A stretch of DNA of 12,156 nucleotides from Actinomycetota bacterium (GCA_005789055.1 SYAA01000305.1:1-12156); one strand, 5' to 3'. Shown: positions 1-6,475, numbered from the stretch's first letter. Numbers and translations are program-made. Notes: generated by a model from the sequence alone, not told the origin.

Positions 1-4
1 CCTG

Positions 5-1078
5 ATGGAACCCGCCGCGCCAGGCACCGACATCCCGGATCACCCCAAAGTGGTACTGGTGACGGGGGCGTGCCGGTTCCTCGGCGGCTACCTCACCGCC
101 CGTCTGGTGCAGAACCCGCTGATCGAGAAAATCATCGCCGTCGACGCGATCGCGCCCAGCAAGGATCTTAAGCGGCGGATGGGCCGGGCCGAGTTCGTTC
201 GCGCCGACATCCGGAACCCCTTGATTGCCAAGGTGATTCGGAACAGTGATGTCGACACTGTGGTGCACGCGGCCGCCGCCTCCTATGTGCCGCGCTCGGG
301 CGGGCGAGCCACGCTCAAGGAATTCAACGTCATGGGCGCCATGCAGTTGTTCGCTGCCTGCCAGAAGGCACCCTCGGTGCGTCGCGTCGTGCTGAAGTCC
401 ACCTCCGAGATCTATGGATCCCATTCGCACGATCCGGTGGTCCACACCGAGGACGGCAGTAGTAGACGTCCGCCCCGCGACGGCTTCGCCCGGGACAGCG
501 TGGACATTGAGGGCTACGCCCGGTCCATGGGCCGGCGGCGACCCGATGTCGCACTGACCATCCTGCGGCTGGCCAACATGATCGGTCCGGCGATGGACAC
601 CGCGCTGGCGCGCTACCTGTCCGGCCCGGTGGTGCCCACCGTGCTCGGTCATGACGCGCGACTGCAGTTGCTGCACGAGCAGGACGCCCTGGGGGCGCTG
701 GAGCGGGCCACCCTCGCCGGGACGCCGGGCACCTTCAATGTGGGCGGCAGGGGAATCATCATGATGTCGCAGGCGATTCGCCGGGCTGGCCGGCTGTCGC
801 TCCCGATGCCGACGCTGGGGGTTGGAGCGGTGGATTCGGTGCGCAAGGCGACGAGAAACGGTGAGGTCAATCGCGATCAGCTGGCGTACTTCACCTTCGG
901 CCGGGTGATGGACACCACCCGGATGCGCAGCGAGTTGGGCTTTGAGCCCAAGTGGACGACGCTGGAGGCGTTCGACGACTTCGTTCGCGGGCGCGGCCTG
1001 ACCCCGATCATCGACCCGAACTGGGTAAGCTCAGTGGAGCGGCGAGTACTTGCGGTGGCGCAGCGGTGGGGGAGGTGA
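5..1078 (+). CDS. NAD-dependent epimerase/dehydratase-like protein (Rv0501/GalE2-like)
   Basis: A protein of about 357 residues with the Rossmann fold of the extended short-chain dehydrogenase family, which acts on nucleotide sugars. The N-terminal strand and turn VVLVTGACRFLGGYL lie at residues 16-30, an acidic strand end AVDAI near 45-49, ADIR near 67-70, and VVHAAA at 86-91. STSEIYG is at 132-138 and ILRLANMIGP at 186-195. The sequence closely resembles mycobacterial Rv0501, annotated GalE2. Two signature sites are off: the usual GxxGxxG glycine pattern reads GACRFLG, and the expected YxxxK has Tyr171 followed by ARSM with no lysine. Epimerase activity is therefore doubtful. The ATG lies 4 bases from the window edge. 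I recall the M. tuberculosis protein having a somewhat longer N-terminus, so the true start may lie outside. The next gene begins 6 nt after the stop, suggesting co-transcription. Confidence 0.85.
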   Translation: MEPAAPGTDIPDHPKVVLVTGACRFLGGYLTARLVQNPLIEKIIAVDAIAPSKDLKRRMGRAEFVRADIRNPLIAKVIRNSDVDTVVHAAAASYVPRSGGRATLKEFNVMGAMQLFAACQKAPSVRRVVLKSTSEIYGSHSHDPVVHTEDGSSRRPPRDGFARDSVDIEGYARSMGRRRPDVALTILRLANMIGPAMDTALARYLSGPVVPTVLGHDARLQLLHEQDALGALERATLAGTPGTFNVGGRGIIMMSQAIRRAGRLSLPMPTLGVGAVDSVRKATRNGEVNRDQLAYFTFGRVMDTTRMRSELGFEPKWTTLEAFDDFVRGRGLTPIIDPNWVSSVERRVLAVAQRWGR

Positions 1079-1083
1079 GCGAC

Positions 1084-2163
1084 GTGGCCGGTGATTCCCA
1101 GACCGGTAATTCCCAAACCGGTAATTCCCAGACCGGTGGGTCTAAAGCCAAAGTCATTCCCCTGCATACGGGTCCGGCTCGCGCGCGGTCCCGCGCCGGT
1201 GCCGCGGCACCCCGTGGGGCGTCCGCGATGCCGAAGTCCTCGGCGGGTACCGCCGAGGAAATTGAGGCGGTTATACGGGAGTTCGAACAGCGGCGCGCGG
1301 GTGCGGTCGAGCCGACACCGAGTGAGGTGACCCAGCGCATCTCCGGAGTCGCGGACTTCATCCGCAAACGGCTCACCGGCGACTACGCGGTGGACGAGTT
1401 CGGCTTTGACCCGCAGTACAACGACGCGGTCGTACTGCCCGCACTTCGATTCTTTTACGACACCTGGTTCCGAGTTGAGGTCAGCGGCATCGAAAACCTG
1501 CCATCCACCGGCGCGGGCCTGGTGGTCGCCAACCACGCCGGCACCCTGCCGTTCGACGGCCCGATGCTCTCGGTGGCCGTTCGCGATCACCACCCGGCCC
1601 ACCGTGACCTGAGACTGCTCGCCGCCGACATCGTCTTCGACATGCCGTTCGTCGGTCCGATCGCGCGCAGGGCCGGTCACACCATGGCGTGCAGCGCCGA
1701 CGCCAACCGTCTGCTGGCCGGCGGCGAACTCACCGCGGTGTTCCCCGAGGGGTACAAGGGCCTGGGTAAGCCCTTCCGCGACCGCTACAAACTGCAACGC
1801 TTCGGTCGGGGTGGTTTCGTCTCGGCGGCGTTGCGCGCCGGCGCGCCGATCATCCCGTGCTCGATCATCGGATCCGAGGAGATTTACCCGATGCTCGCCG
1901 ACGTCACCTTGCTCGCTCGCGTGCTCGGTGTGCCCTACTTCCCGATCACCCCGCTGTTTCCGCTGGCCGGACCGCTGGGGTTGGTGCCTCTACCGTCGAA
2001 GTGGCACATCGCATTTGGTACGCCCGTCGACACCAGTGACTACGACGAGACGGGGGCCGACGATCCCCTGGTCACCTTCGAGATCACCGACCAAGTCCGC
2101 GAGACCATTCAGCAGACGCTCTATGGGCTGCTGGCTCAGCGGCGCAACACCTTCCTGGGCTGA
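1084..2163 (+). CDS. PlsC/MGAT-like acyltransferase (Rv0502-like)
   Basis: A 359-residue member of the glycerolipid acyltransferase superfamily, probably moving an acyl chain from acyl-CoA to a lipid or alcohol at the inner membrane; the substrate is unknown. Motif I is NHAGTLPFDG at residues 150-159, with His151 and Asp158 six residues apart rather than the classical four, as in MGAT-like relatives. The FPEG block (FPEGYKG) is at 220-226, and PIIPCSIIGSEE at 255-266 is a further conserved block. The first 80 or so residues are low-complexity and basic, starting with a QTG repeat. GTG 1084 is preferred because GGAGG at 1071-1075 lies 8 nt upstream and because the resulting VAGD start matches the MAGE start I recall for Rv0502. 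GTG 1075, overlapping the previous stop, is the alternative but has no spacing from the Shine-Dalgarno. It converges on the next gene with an 18-nt gap. Confidence 0.88.
   Translation: MAGDSQTGNSQTGNSQTGGSKAKVIPLHTGPARARSRAGAAAPRGASAMPKSSAGTAEEIEAVIREFEQRRAGAVEPTPSEVTQRISGVADFIRKRLTGDYAVDEFGFDPQYNDAVVLPALRFFYDTWFRVEVSGIENLPSTGAGLVVANHAGTLPFDGPMLSVAVRDHHPAHRDLRLLAADIVFDMPFVGPIARRAGHTMACSADANRLLAGGELTAVFPEGYKGLGKPFRDRYKLQRFGRGGFVSAALRAGAPIIPCSIIGSEEIYPMLADVTLLARVLGVPYFPITPLFPLAGPLGLVPLPSKWHIAFGTPVDTSDYDETGADDPLVTFEITDQVRETIQQTLYGLLAQRRNTFLG
1093..1137 (+). repeat. Three 15-bp tandem repeats, in frame (DSQTG, NSQTG, NSQTG)
   Basis: Units at 1093-1107, 1108-1122 and 1123-1137 read GATTCCCAGACCGGT, AATTCCCAAACCGGT and AATTCCCAGACCGGT, differing at two positions. 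They encode a pentapeptide repeat at the N-terminus of the acyltransferase, outside the catalytic domain. The 15-bp unit keeps the frame, so copy number could vary without destroying the protein. Confidence 0.9.
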
Positions 2164-2181
2164 GGCCCGCTCGCGCTGGAT

Positions 2182-2691
2182 TCAATCGGCGCTCTGGCGC
2201 GCCTGTGCCCGGGCCGCGATGGCGGCCACCAGAGCATTGTCCTCCGCACCCGCGGCTTCGCCGATCATCGTCACGATCGTGGTGATCACCGGTTGACCGT
2301 CGGCGTCGGTGACCTCACTGCGCATCTCGGTGATCACGGTGCCGTGCGACTCCAGCACCGAGTCCAGCCAGGAGTCGAAATACAACTTGTCGCCGGCGAA
2401 GACCGGCCGGTGGAACAGGATCTTCTGATCGCGGTGAATGACCCGGGACAGGTTGATCCCGACGTCGAACTGCTTGAAGATCTCCAATTGCACCTGACGG
2501 CCCGCGACAGCGATGAAGGTCAACGGTGCGATGACGTCCGGGTAACCGGCGGCCCTGGCGGCCTCTTCACTGCAGTGCAACGGGTCCTCGGATTTGACCG
2601 CGGCCGCGTACTCGCGGATCTTCTCCCGGCCGACCAGGAAGTAGTCGTGGTAGCGATAGTGGGTCCCGATGATGTCGCTGGCGAAAGACAT
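2182..2691 (-). CDS. MaoC/FAS1-type hotdog dehydratase-like protein (Rv0504c, HadA-like, UPF0336)
   Basis: A 169-residue single-hotdog protein like the N-terminal dehydratase half of fungal FAS1. It resembles Rv0504c, a paralogue of HadA and HadC, the substrate-binding subunits of the mycolic-acid FAS-II dehydratase. Visible blocks are [15 protein letters not shown] (reads [11 protein letters not shown] at 15-25), the ligand-loop region SEDPLHC near 34-40, VIAPLTF at 53-59, and [15 protein letters not shown] near 94-108. I do not see the catalytic D-x4-H arrangement of HadB, so it may need a partner subunit or simply bind a thioester. Its exact substrate is unknown. There is no Shine-Dalgarno before the ATG; on this strand the six preceding bases are CCTCCC. 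TAGGCT sits just upstream, which suggests a leaderless mRNA. Confidence 0.85.
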   Translation of the reverse strand: MSFASDIIGTHYRYHDYFLVGREKIREYAAAVKSEDPLHCSEEAARAAGYPDVIAPLTFIAVAGRQVQLEIFKQFDVGINLSRVIHRDQKILFHRPVFAGDKLYFDSWLDSVLESHGTVITEMRSEVTDADGQPVITTIVTMIGEAAGAEDNALVAAIAARAQARQSAD

Positions 2692-2697
2692 GGGAGG

Positions 2698-2703
2698 AGC
2701 CTA
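2698..2703 (-). promoter_or_regulatory. Putative -10 element TAGGCT, leaderless promoter of the HadA-like gene
   Basis: On the minus strand TAGGCT (TAnnnT type) is followed by six bases and then the ATG at 2691. That places the expected transcription start on or next to the A of the start codon. It fits the missing Shine-Dalgarno and the high frequency of leaderless genes in mycobacteria. No clear -35 box is seen. Confidence 0.45.
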
Positions 2704-2753
2704 GCGCGGGAACTTATCGCGGGAGCCCATCGCGGTAGCCCTTCGCGGCAATA
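2702..2753. repeat. Degenerate 13-bp tandem repeats in the serB1/HadA-like gap
   Basis: Four units of 13 bp start at 2702, 2715, 2728 and 2741: TAGCGCGGGAACT, TATCGCGGGAGCC, CATCGCGGTAGCC, CTTCGCGGCAATA. They share a CGCGG core and fill most of the 64-nt space upstream of the HadA-like gene, over its promoter. They could be decayed duplications or a cluster of protein-binding sites. Confidence 0.5.
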
Positions 2754-2755
2754 GT

Positions 2756-3559
2756 CTACTCCTGCTCATGGCGGCGTGACACCGCCGCGGCTACCGCCCC
2801 TCCGACCGCCCCGATCGCCAGCGCGGACGGCACTCCGATCTTGGCTGCTTTGCGTGCGGTGCGGAAATCCTTGATCTCCCAACCTCGTTCGCGGGCGACG
2901 TCGCGTAACTCGGAGTCCGGGTTGATGGCGACCGCGGTGCCCACCAGGGAGAGCATCGGCACGTCGTTGATGCTGTCGGAGTAGGCGGTGCACCGTTTGA
3001 GGTTGAGTCCCTGACGGATCGCTAGCGCCCGCACCGCATGCGCCTTTCCGGAGCCGTGCAGGATGTCGCCGAGTAGGCGGCCGGTGAACACCCCGTCGAC
3101 CGATTCGGCCACCGTCCCCATCGCACCGGTCAACCCCAGTCGCCGGGCGATGACGTCGGCCAACTCGAACGGGGTGGCGGTCACCAGCCAGACCTGCTGA
3201 CCGGCGTCGAGGTGTGCCATCGCCAGCGCGCGGGTGCCGGGCCAGATCTTGTCGGCGAGGATCTCGTCGTAGATCTCCTCGCCCAGCATGCTCAACTCGG
3301 CCGTGGAGCGGCCCTCGATGAAGGCCAACGCCTTGCGCCGGCCCTCGGCGACGTCGGCGCTGTTCTCCCGGCCCGTCACCTGGAATTTGGCCTGTGCGTA
3401 CATGAACTTCCAGACCTCGCCGTACCGGAAGTACTTGCGGGCAGCCAGGCCGCGACCGAAGTGCACCAGCGAAGAGCCCTGCACGAGGGTGTTGTCGACA
3501 TCGAAGAAGGCCGCGGCGGTCAGGTCGGTCGGTTCGCGGTCATCGTCACGCTCGCCCAT
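2756..3559 (-). CDS. serB1: HAD-IB family phosphatase, SerB1-like, membrane-anchored
   Basis: A 267-residue haloacid dehalogenase-superfamily hydrolase of subclass IB, like mycobacterial Rv0505c (annotated SerB1, phosphoserine phosphatase). Motif [10 protein letters not shown] has nucleophile Asp20 and acid/base Asp22; motif II VTATP has Thr127 (125-129); Lys172 of SGK is motif III; motif [11 protein letters not shown] has Asp195 and Asp199 for Mg2+. The all-helical cap lies between about 30 and 120. A hydrophobic stretch at about 243-260 ([12 protein letters not shown]...) ends in SRRHEQE and looks like a C-terminal membrane anchor, unusual for a true serine-pathway enzyme. The substrate should be held open, since relatives act on other small or lipid phosphates. 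ATG 3559 is the only standard start before an upstream stop, and no Shine-Dalgarno is seen. It lies 64 nt upstream of the HadA-like gene on the same strand. Confidence 0.87.
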   Translation of the reverse strand: MGERDDDREPTDLTAAAFFDVDNTLVQGSSLVHFGRGLAARKYFRYGEVWKFMYAQAKFQVTGRENSADVAEGRRKALAFIEGRSTAELSMLGEEIYDEILADKIWPGTRALAMAHLDAGQQVWLVTATPFELADVIARRLGLTGAMGTVAESVDGVFTGRLLGDILHGSGKAHAVRALAIRQGLNLKRCTAYSDSINDVPMLSLVGTAVAINPDSELRDVARERGWEIKDFRTARKAAKIGVPSALAIGAVGGAVAAAVSRRHEQE

Positions 3560-3566
3560 GCCGCTA

Positions 3567-3572
3567 AGCCTA
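3567..3572 (-). promoter_or_regulatory. Putative -10 element TAGGCT, leaderless promoter of serB1
   Basis: TAGGCT on the minus strand is followed by seven bases and then ATG 3559, the same arrangement as at the neighbouring gene. It lies at the inner end of a 25-bp tandem duplication whose outer copy carries TAGGCC. No convincing -35 box is seen. Confidence 0.45.
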
Positions 3573-3617
3573 TCCAGTGAGCGAGATACTGGGCCTATCC
3601 AGTGAGTGGGACACTAG
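3568..3617. repeat. 25-bp tandem duplication in the serB1/glutaredoxin divergent promoter region
   Basis: Copies at 3568-3592 and 3593-3617 match at 21 of 25 positions and both begin GCCTATCCAGTGAG. Each holds a short dyad (AGT...ACT; AGTG...CACT in the second). The repeat fills most of the 79-nt space between the two divergent genes and covers the serB1 -10 element, so it probably duplicated promoter or operator sequence. Confidence 0.85.
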
Positions 3618-3638
3618 CCGGGTGGGATTCTGGTCAGG

Positions 3639-3899
3639 ATGACTCGGGCGCAGGTGAAATTGCTCACCCGGCAGGGTTGTGGGCTGTGCACCCAGATGTA
3701 CGAGCGGCTGGCCGTGCTGGCCGCCGAACTCGGGTTCGACCTATCCAGCATTGACGTCGACGCCGCGGCGGCCACCGGTGAGACGGCGTTGCGGGCCGAA
3801 TTCGGCGACCGGCTGCCGGTGGTGCTGCTCGACGGCCGCGAACACAGCTACTGGAATCTCGACGAGGAGCGTTTGCGGGCCGACATCACGAACCGGTGA
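3639..3899 (+). CDS. Glutaredoxin-like thioredoxin-fold protein (Rv0508-like)
   Basis: An 86-residue cytosolic thioredoxin-fold protein. [11 protein letters not shown] at residues 7-17 ends the first strand and presents a Cys14-x-x-Cys17 redox pair. LPVVLLDG at 59-66 gives the expected cis-proline (Pro60) before the next strand. Length and motif order match the small glutaredoxin-like family found upstream of hemA in mycobacteria. A thiol-disulfide role is likely, partner unknown. Its place before hemA may only reflect conserved gene order. The ATG lacks a strong Shine-Dalgarno (GGTCAGG abuts it). GATTCT at 3626-3631 lies 7 nt upstream and could be a weak -10 of a leaderless mRNA. The gene ends 124 nt before hemA. 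Confidence 0.82.
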   Translation: MTRAQVKLLTRQGCGLCTQMYERLAVLAAELGFDLSSIDVDAAAATGETALRAEFGDRLPVVLLDGREHSYWNLDEERLRADITNR

Positions 3900-3935
3900 A
3901 CTCCCGGAAAGATTTGGCGGGGCCGCGGCGCTGCC

Positions 3936-3953
3936 ATTACCGTTGCGGGTAAT
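3936..3953. promoter_or_regulatory. Inverted repeat ATTACC-N6-GGTAAT upstream of hemA
   Basis: A perfect 6-bp dyad (3936-3941 and 3948-3953) around GTTGCG lies 70 nt before the hemA start, in the only sizeable gap before the heme genes. TAATTT at 3950-3955 could be a -10 element overlapping it, though no good -35 is in place. It does not match the Rex operator known for Streptomyces hemA. A role as an operator is an inference. Confidence 0.35.
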
Positions 3954-3960
3954 TTCTGAT

Positions 3961-3998
3961 CTCCGGGGAGCGACTTCTCTCGCCTCCGGGAGGGCGAC
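3961..3998 (+). repeat. Direct repeats with small hairpins in the hemA leader
   Basis: CTCCGGGGAGCGAC (3961-3974) is nearly repeated as CTCCGGGAGGGCGAC (3984-3998). Each contains a small palindrome, CTCC-GG-GGAG at 3961-3970 and CCTCC-G-GGAGG at 3983-3993. They would lie in the 5' leader if hemA is transcribed from near 3950-3960. Confidence 0.4.
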
Positions 3999-4010
3999 GA
4001 GGGAGCAGAC

Positions 4011-4016
4011 AGGTGA
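4011..4016 (+). promoter_or_regulatory. Ribosome binding site of hemA (AGGTGA)
   Basis: AGGTGA ends 7 nt before GTG 4024. It fixes that GTG as the start although the reading frame is open for more than 300 bases further upstream. Confidence 0.7.
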
Positions 4017-4023
4017 TCGCGCC

Positions 4024-5394
4024 GTGAGCGTCCTAGTCTTCGGAGTCTCCCATCGCAGCGCACCGGTCGCGGTGCTCGAACAACTCGCCGCGGACGAGTC
4101 CGAGCAGGGCAAGCTGGTCGAGCGGGTTCTGCAATCACCACTGGTGACCGAGGCGATGCTGCTGTCCACCTGTAACCGGGTCGAGGTCTACGCCGTGGTC
4201 GACGCCTTCCACGGCGGCCTTTCGGTGATCAGCCAGGTGTTGGCGGACCACGCCGGGATGTCGGTGGGTGAGCTCACCAAGCACGCCTACGTCCGATACA
4301 GCGAGGCCGCCGTCGAGCATCTCTTCTCGGTGACCAGTGGTCTGGACAGTGCGGTGATCGGTGAACAGCAGGTTCTCGGCCAGGTCCGCCGCGCCTACGC
4401 GTCGGCCGAGGCCGGGCGATCCGTCGGCCGGATCTTGCACGACCTCGCGCAACGGGCGCTGACGGCCGGAAAGCGGGTCCAGGCCGAGACCGGCATCGCC
4501 GCCGCGGGCGCCAGCGTGATGTCGGTGGCGCTGCATATCGCCGCTGAGCGGCTCTACCGGCCGGAGTTGGGTCCGTCCTACACCGCCCTGACCGGACGGA
4601 CGGTGACCGTGATCGGCGCCGGCTCAATGGGCAGCCTGGCGGCCGCTCTGCTGGTCCGGCTCGGCGTGGGCCATGTCAACGTCGTCAACCGGTCGCTGCC
4701 CCGGGCGCAACGCCTGGTGCAGATCATCGCCGAGCAGGGCGTCGGTGCGCAGGCGATGACCCTCGACGAGTTGCCGGCGGCGCTCGCGGCCGCCGACCTG
4801 GCAGTCAGTTGCACCGGGGCGGTCCGGCCGGTGGTGACGCTGGCCGATGTGCATCACGCCCTGGCCGGTGCGCAGCGGGATGAGAACGCCGAACCACTGG
4901 TGCTCTGCGACCTCGGAATGCCGCGCGATATCGACGCCGCCGTCGCCGGACTGCCCGGGGTCTGCGTGATCGACATGGAACGTCTCCAGCGCGAACCCGC
5001 GGCGCGGGCCGCCGCCGCCCACACCGACGCCGCCCGCGAGATCGTCGCGACCGAGGTTGCCGCGTACCTGGCGGGTCAGCGGATGGCGGAGGTCACCCCG
5101 ACCGTCACCGCGCTGCGCCGGCGGGCTGCCGAGGTGGTGGACACCGAACTGCTGCGACTCGAGCACCGCCTGCCGGGCCTCGATGACCTCCAGCGTGACG
5201 AAGTCGCCCGGACCGTCCGGCGGGTGGTCGACAAACTGCTGCACGCCCCAACGGTGCGGATCAAGCAGTTGGCCGTCGCGCCCGGCGGCGACACCTACAC
5301 CGAGGCGTTGCGGGAACTGTTCGGACTCGATCCGCAGGCGGTTGAGGCTGTTGCCGGGGGCGAGTTTCCGCCGCCGGATGACGATTCGCCATGA
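4024..5394 (+). CDS. hemA: Glutamyl-tRNA reductase
   Basis: A 456-residue cytosolic enzyme that reduces glutamyl-tRNA(Glu) to glutamate-1-semialdehyde with NADPH, the first committed step of heme synthesis by the C5 pathway. The catalytic domain starts [15 protein letters not shown]. The nucleophilic cysteine is Cys50 in STCNRVE, the same number as in E. coli. [17 protein letters not shown] follows at 106-122, and the NADPH fold has VIGAGSMG at 196-203, then NRS and CTGAVRPVV. The C-terminal dimerisation helix carries [15 protein letters not shown] short insertion around 172-188 precedes the NADPH fold, compared with the M. tuberculosis protein as I recall it. The last codons (DSP, stop) are the first copy of a 15-bp repeat array. 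The frame continues with a stop in every repeat, so readthrough would not extend the protein far. Confidence 0.96.
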   Translation: MSVLVFGVSHRSAPVAVLEQLAADESEQGKLVERVLQSPLVTEAMLLSTCNRVEVYAVVDAFHGGLSVISQVLADHAGMSVGELTKHAYVRYSEAAVEHLFSVTSGLDSAVIGEQQVLGQVRRAYASAEAGRSVGRILHDLAQRALTAGKRVQAETGIAAAGASVMSVALHIAAERLYRPELGPSYTALTGRTVTVIGAGSMGSLAAALLVRLGVGHVNVVNRSLPRAQRLVQIIAEQGVGAQAMTLDELPAALAAADLAVSCTGAVRPVVTLADVHHALAGAQRDENAEPLVLCDLGMPRDIDAAVAGLPGVCVIDMERLQREPAARAAAAHTDAAREIVATEVAAYLAGQRMAEVTPTVTALRRRAAEVVDTELLRLEHRLPGLDDLQRDEVARTVRRVVDKLLHAPTVRIKQLAVAPGGDTYTEALRELFGLDPQAVEAVAGGEFPPPDDDSP

Positions 5395-5457
5395 GGGGAT
5401 TCGCCCTGAGGGGATTCGCCCTGAGGGGATTAGCACTGAGGGGATTCGCCCTGAGGA
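5383..5457 (+). repeat. Five 15-bp tandem repeats across the hemA stop codon
   Basis: Units at 5383, 5398, 5413, 5428 and 5443 follow GATTCGCCCTGAGGG. The first has ATG in place of CTG, the fourth reads GATTAGCACTGAGGG, and the last ends in A. In the hemA frame each unit reads D-S-P-stop-G, so the stop is repeated five times. One frame over, it encodes RGFAL repeats. Each junction forms a small quasi-palindrome, CCC-TGA-GGG. Confidence 0.93.
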
Positions 5458-5504
5458 CGGCTGACCGCGTCCGCCGCGTCGCGCGGCCCGAGGTGCTCCG
5501 CTGA
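5391..5504 (+). CDS. Small ORF of RGFAL repeats bridging hemA and hemC
   Basis: A 37-codon ORF begins with an ATG that overlaps the hemA stop as ATGA (5391-5394) and ends with a TGA (5502-5504) that overlaps the putative hemC start as CTGA (5501-5504). The product is M followed by four pentapeptides [20 protein letters not shown], then a basic tail [16 protein letters not shown]. No stop occurs in this frame of the repeat array, while the hemA frame has one in every unit. The geometry suggests translational coupling: ribosomes finishing HemA reinitiate here and are delivered to hemC. The peptide could be only a by-product of that. There is no strong separate Shine-Dalgarno. It is not a family I recognise, and chance is possible because it is short. 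Confidence 0.5.
   Translation: MRGFALRGFALRGLALRGFALRTADRVRRVARPEVLR
5490..5495 (+). promoter_or_regulatory. Putative ribosome binding site for hemC (GAGGTG)
   Basis: GAGGTG ends 5 nt before CTG 5501. It is the only Shine-Dalgarno-like sequence near the conserved HemC N-terminus and supports initiation at that non-standard codon. Confidence 0.45.
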
Positions 5505-6463
5505 CCGCATCGTGGGACGAGAAGTCGCTCATCCGGATCGGCACCCGGGGCAGTCTGCTGGCCACCACCCAGGCCGGAGCGATTCGCGATCAACTCATCG
5601 CGCGCGGTCATCGGGCCGAACTGGTGATCATCACCACCGCCGGTGACCTATCGGCCGGGCCGGTGGCTGAGATCGGCGTGGGCGTGTTCACCGCGGCCTT
5701 GCGGACGGCGATCGCCGCCGGCGAGGTTGACATGGCCGTGCACTCCTACAAAGACCTGCCGACCGCCGCTGACGAGCGTTTCCTCATCGCGGCCGTACCG
5801 CGCCGGGAGGACGCCCGCGACGCCCTGGTGGCCCGCGATAACCTGGTGCTCGGAGAGCTGCCACCGGGTTCGGTGATCGGTACCTCGTCGGTCCGAAGGG
5901 CCGCGCAGCTTAGAGCACTGGGTCTCGGTTTGGAAATCCGCCCCCTACGAGGCAACCTTGACACCAGGTTGAACAGGGTAAGCAGCGGTGATCTCGACGC
6001 CATTGTGGTGGCCCGTGCGGGTCTGGCTCGCATCGGTCGTCTCGGTGACGTCACCGAGACGCTGGAGCCGGTGCAGATGCTGCCGGCGCCGGCCCAGGGA
6101 GCGCTCGCGATCGAGTGTCGCGCGGGTGATTCCGGGCTCGCGGCGATGCTGGCGGGGTTCGATGACCCCGACACGCGCGCCGCGGTCACCGCGGAGCGAA
6201 CCCTGTTGGCCGAACTGGAGGCGGGTTGCTCCGCACCGGTGGGCGCGATCGCCGAAGTGGTCGAGTCCATCGATGAGGACGGCCGTGTCTTCGACGAGAT
6301 GTCGCTGCGCGGATGCGTGGCGGCGGTGGACGGATCCGAGGTGATCCGTGCGTCCGGCATCGGCGACCCCGGCCGGCCCGCAGCACTTGGGCTGCGAGTG
6401 GCCGCGGAGTTGTTCGAGTTGGGCGCGCGGGAAGTCATGTCGGCCGGCCGCGATGAGCGGTAG
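5501..6463 (+). CDS. hemC: Hydroxymethylbilane synthase (porphobilinogen deaminase), probable CTG start
   Basis: This cytosolic enzyme joins four porphobilinogens into hydroxymethylbilane. Conserved parts, numbered from CTG 5501, are [16 protein letters not shown] at 11-26, ITTAGD at 44-49, HSYKDLPTA with catalytic Asp85 at 81-89, SSVRRAAQL at 129-137, and [10 protein letters not shown] with Cys243 for the dipyrromethane cofactor. The upstream in-frame stop is at 5462-5464, and no ATG, GTG or TTG lies between it and the conserved core. The first is GTG 5624, which would delete the essential first strand and helix. The M. tuberculosis protein starts directly before IRIGTRG, where this sequence has CTC. 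CTG 5501, with GAGGTG upstream and overlapping the preceding small ORF's stop, is the best candidate and gives 320 residues. A start at another codon or a sequencing error is possible. The gene identity is certain, the start is not. Confidence 0.88.
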   Translation: MTASWDEKSLIRIGTRGSLLATTQAGAIRDQLIARGHRAELVIITTAGDLSAGPVAEIGVGVFTAALRTAIAAGEVDMAVHSYKDLPTAADERFLIAAVPRREDARDALVARDNLVLGELPPGSVIGTSSVRRAAQLRALGLGLEIRPLRGNLDTRLNRVSSGDLDAIVVARAGLARIGRLGDVTETLEPVQMLPAPAQGALAIECRAGDSGLAAMLAGFDDPDTRAAVTAERTLLAELEAGCSAPVGAIAEVVESIDEDGRVFDEMSLRGCVAAVDGSEVIRASGIGDPGRPAALGLRVAAELFELGAREVMSAGRDER

Positions 6464-6475
6464 GCGGGAGTGGAG

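Noticed and set aside
877..1797. Long open frame of 306 codons on the minus strand
   Set aside because: It lies antisense to two well-conserved genes, is rich in Arg, Gly and His as expected of shadow frames in GC-rich DNA, and shows no recognisable domain.
2157..2168. GGGC-TGAG-GCCC hairpin as a bidirectional terminator between convergent genes
   Set aside because: The stem has only four pairs and there is no T-tract on either side. Such short palindromes are expected by chance at this GC content.
3948..3960. Rex-type operator upstream of hemA
   Set aside because: Rex controls hem genes in Streptomyces, but the dyad here (ATTACC/GGTAAT) does not resemble its TGTGAA/TTCACA half-sites.
3679..4023. 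Extension of hemA upstream to 3679
   Set aside because: The frame is open but overlaps the glutaredoxin-like gene. GTG 4024 has a good ribosome binding site and matches the conserved HemA N-terminus.
5383..5457. CRISPR array at the hemA/hemC junction
   Set aside because: The units are contiguous 15-bp repeats without spacers, so this is a minisatellite.
4624..5568. Minus-strand open frame of 314 codons with IPSGR repeats
   Set aside because: The repeats are only the reverse reading of the 15-bp array. The rest is antisense to hemA with no domain signal.
5624..6463. hemC starting at GTG 5624
   Set aside because: It would remove the conserved [16 protein letters not shown] region needed for the fold, so it cannot be the full-length start.
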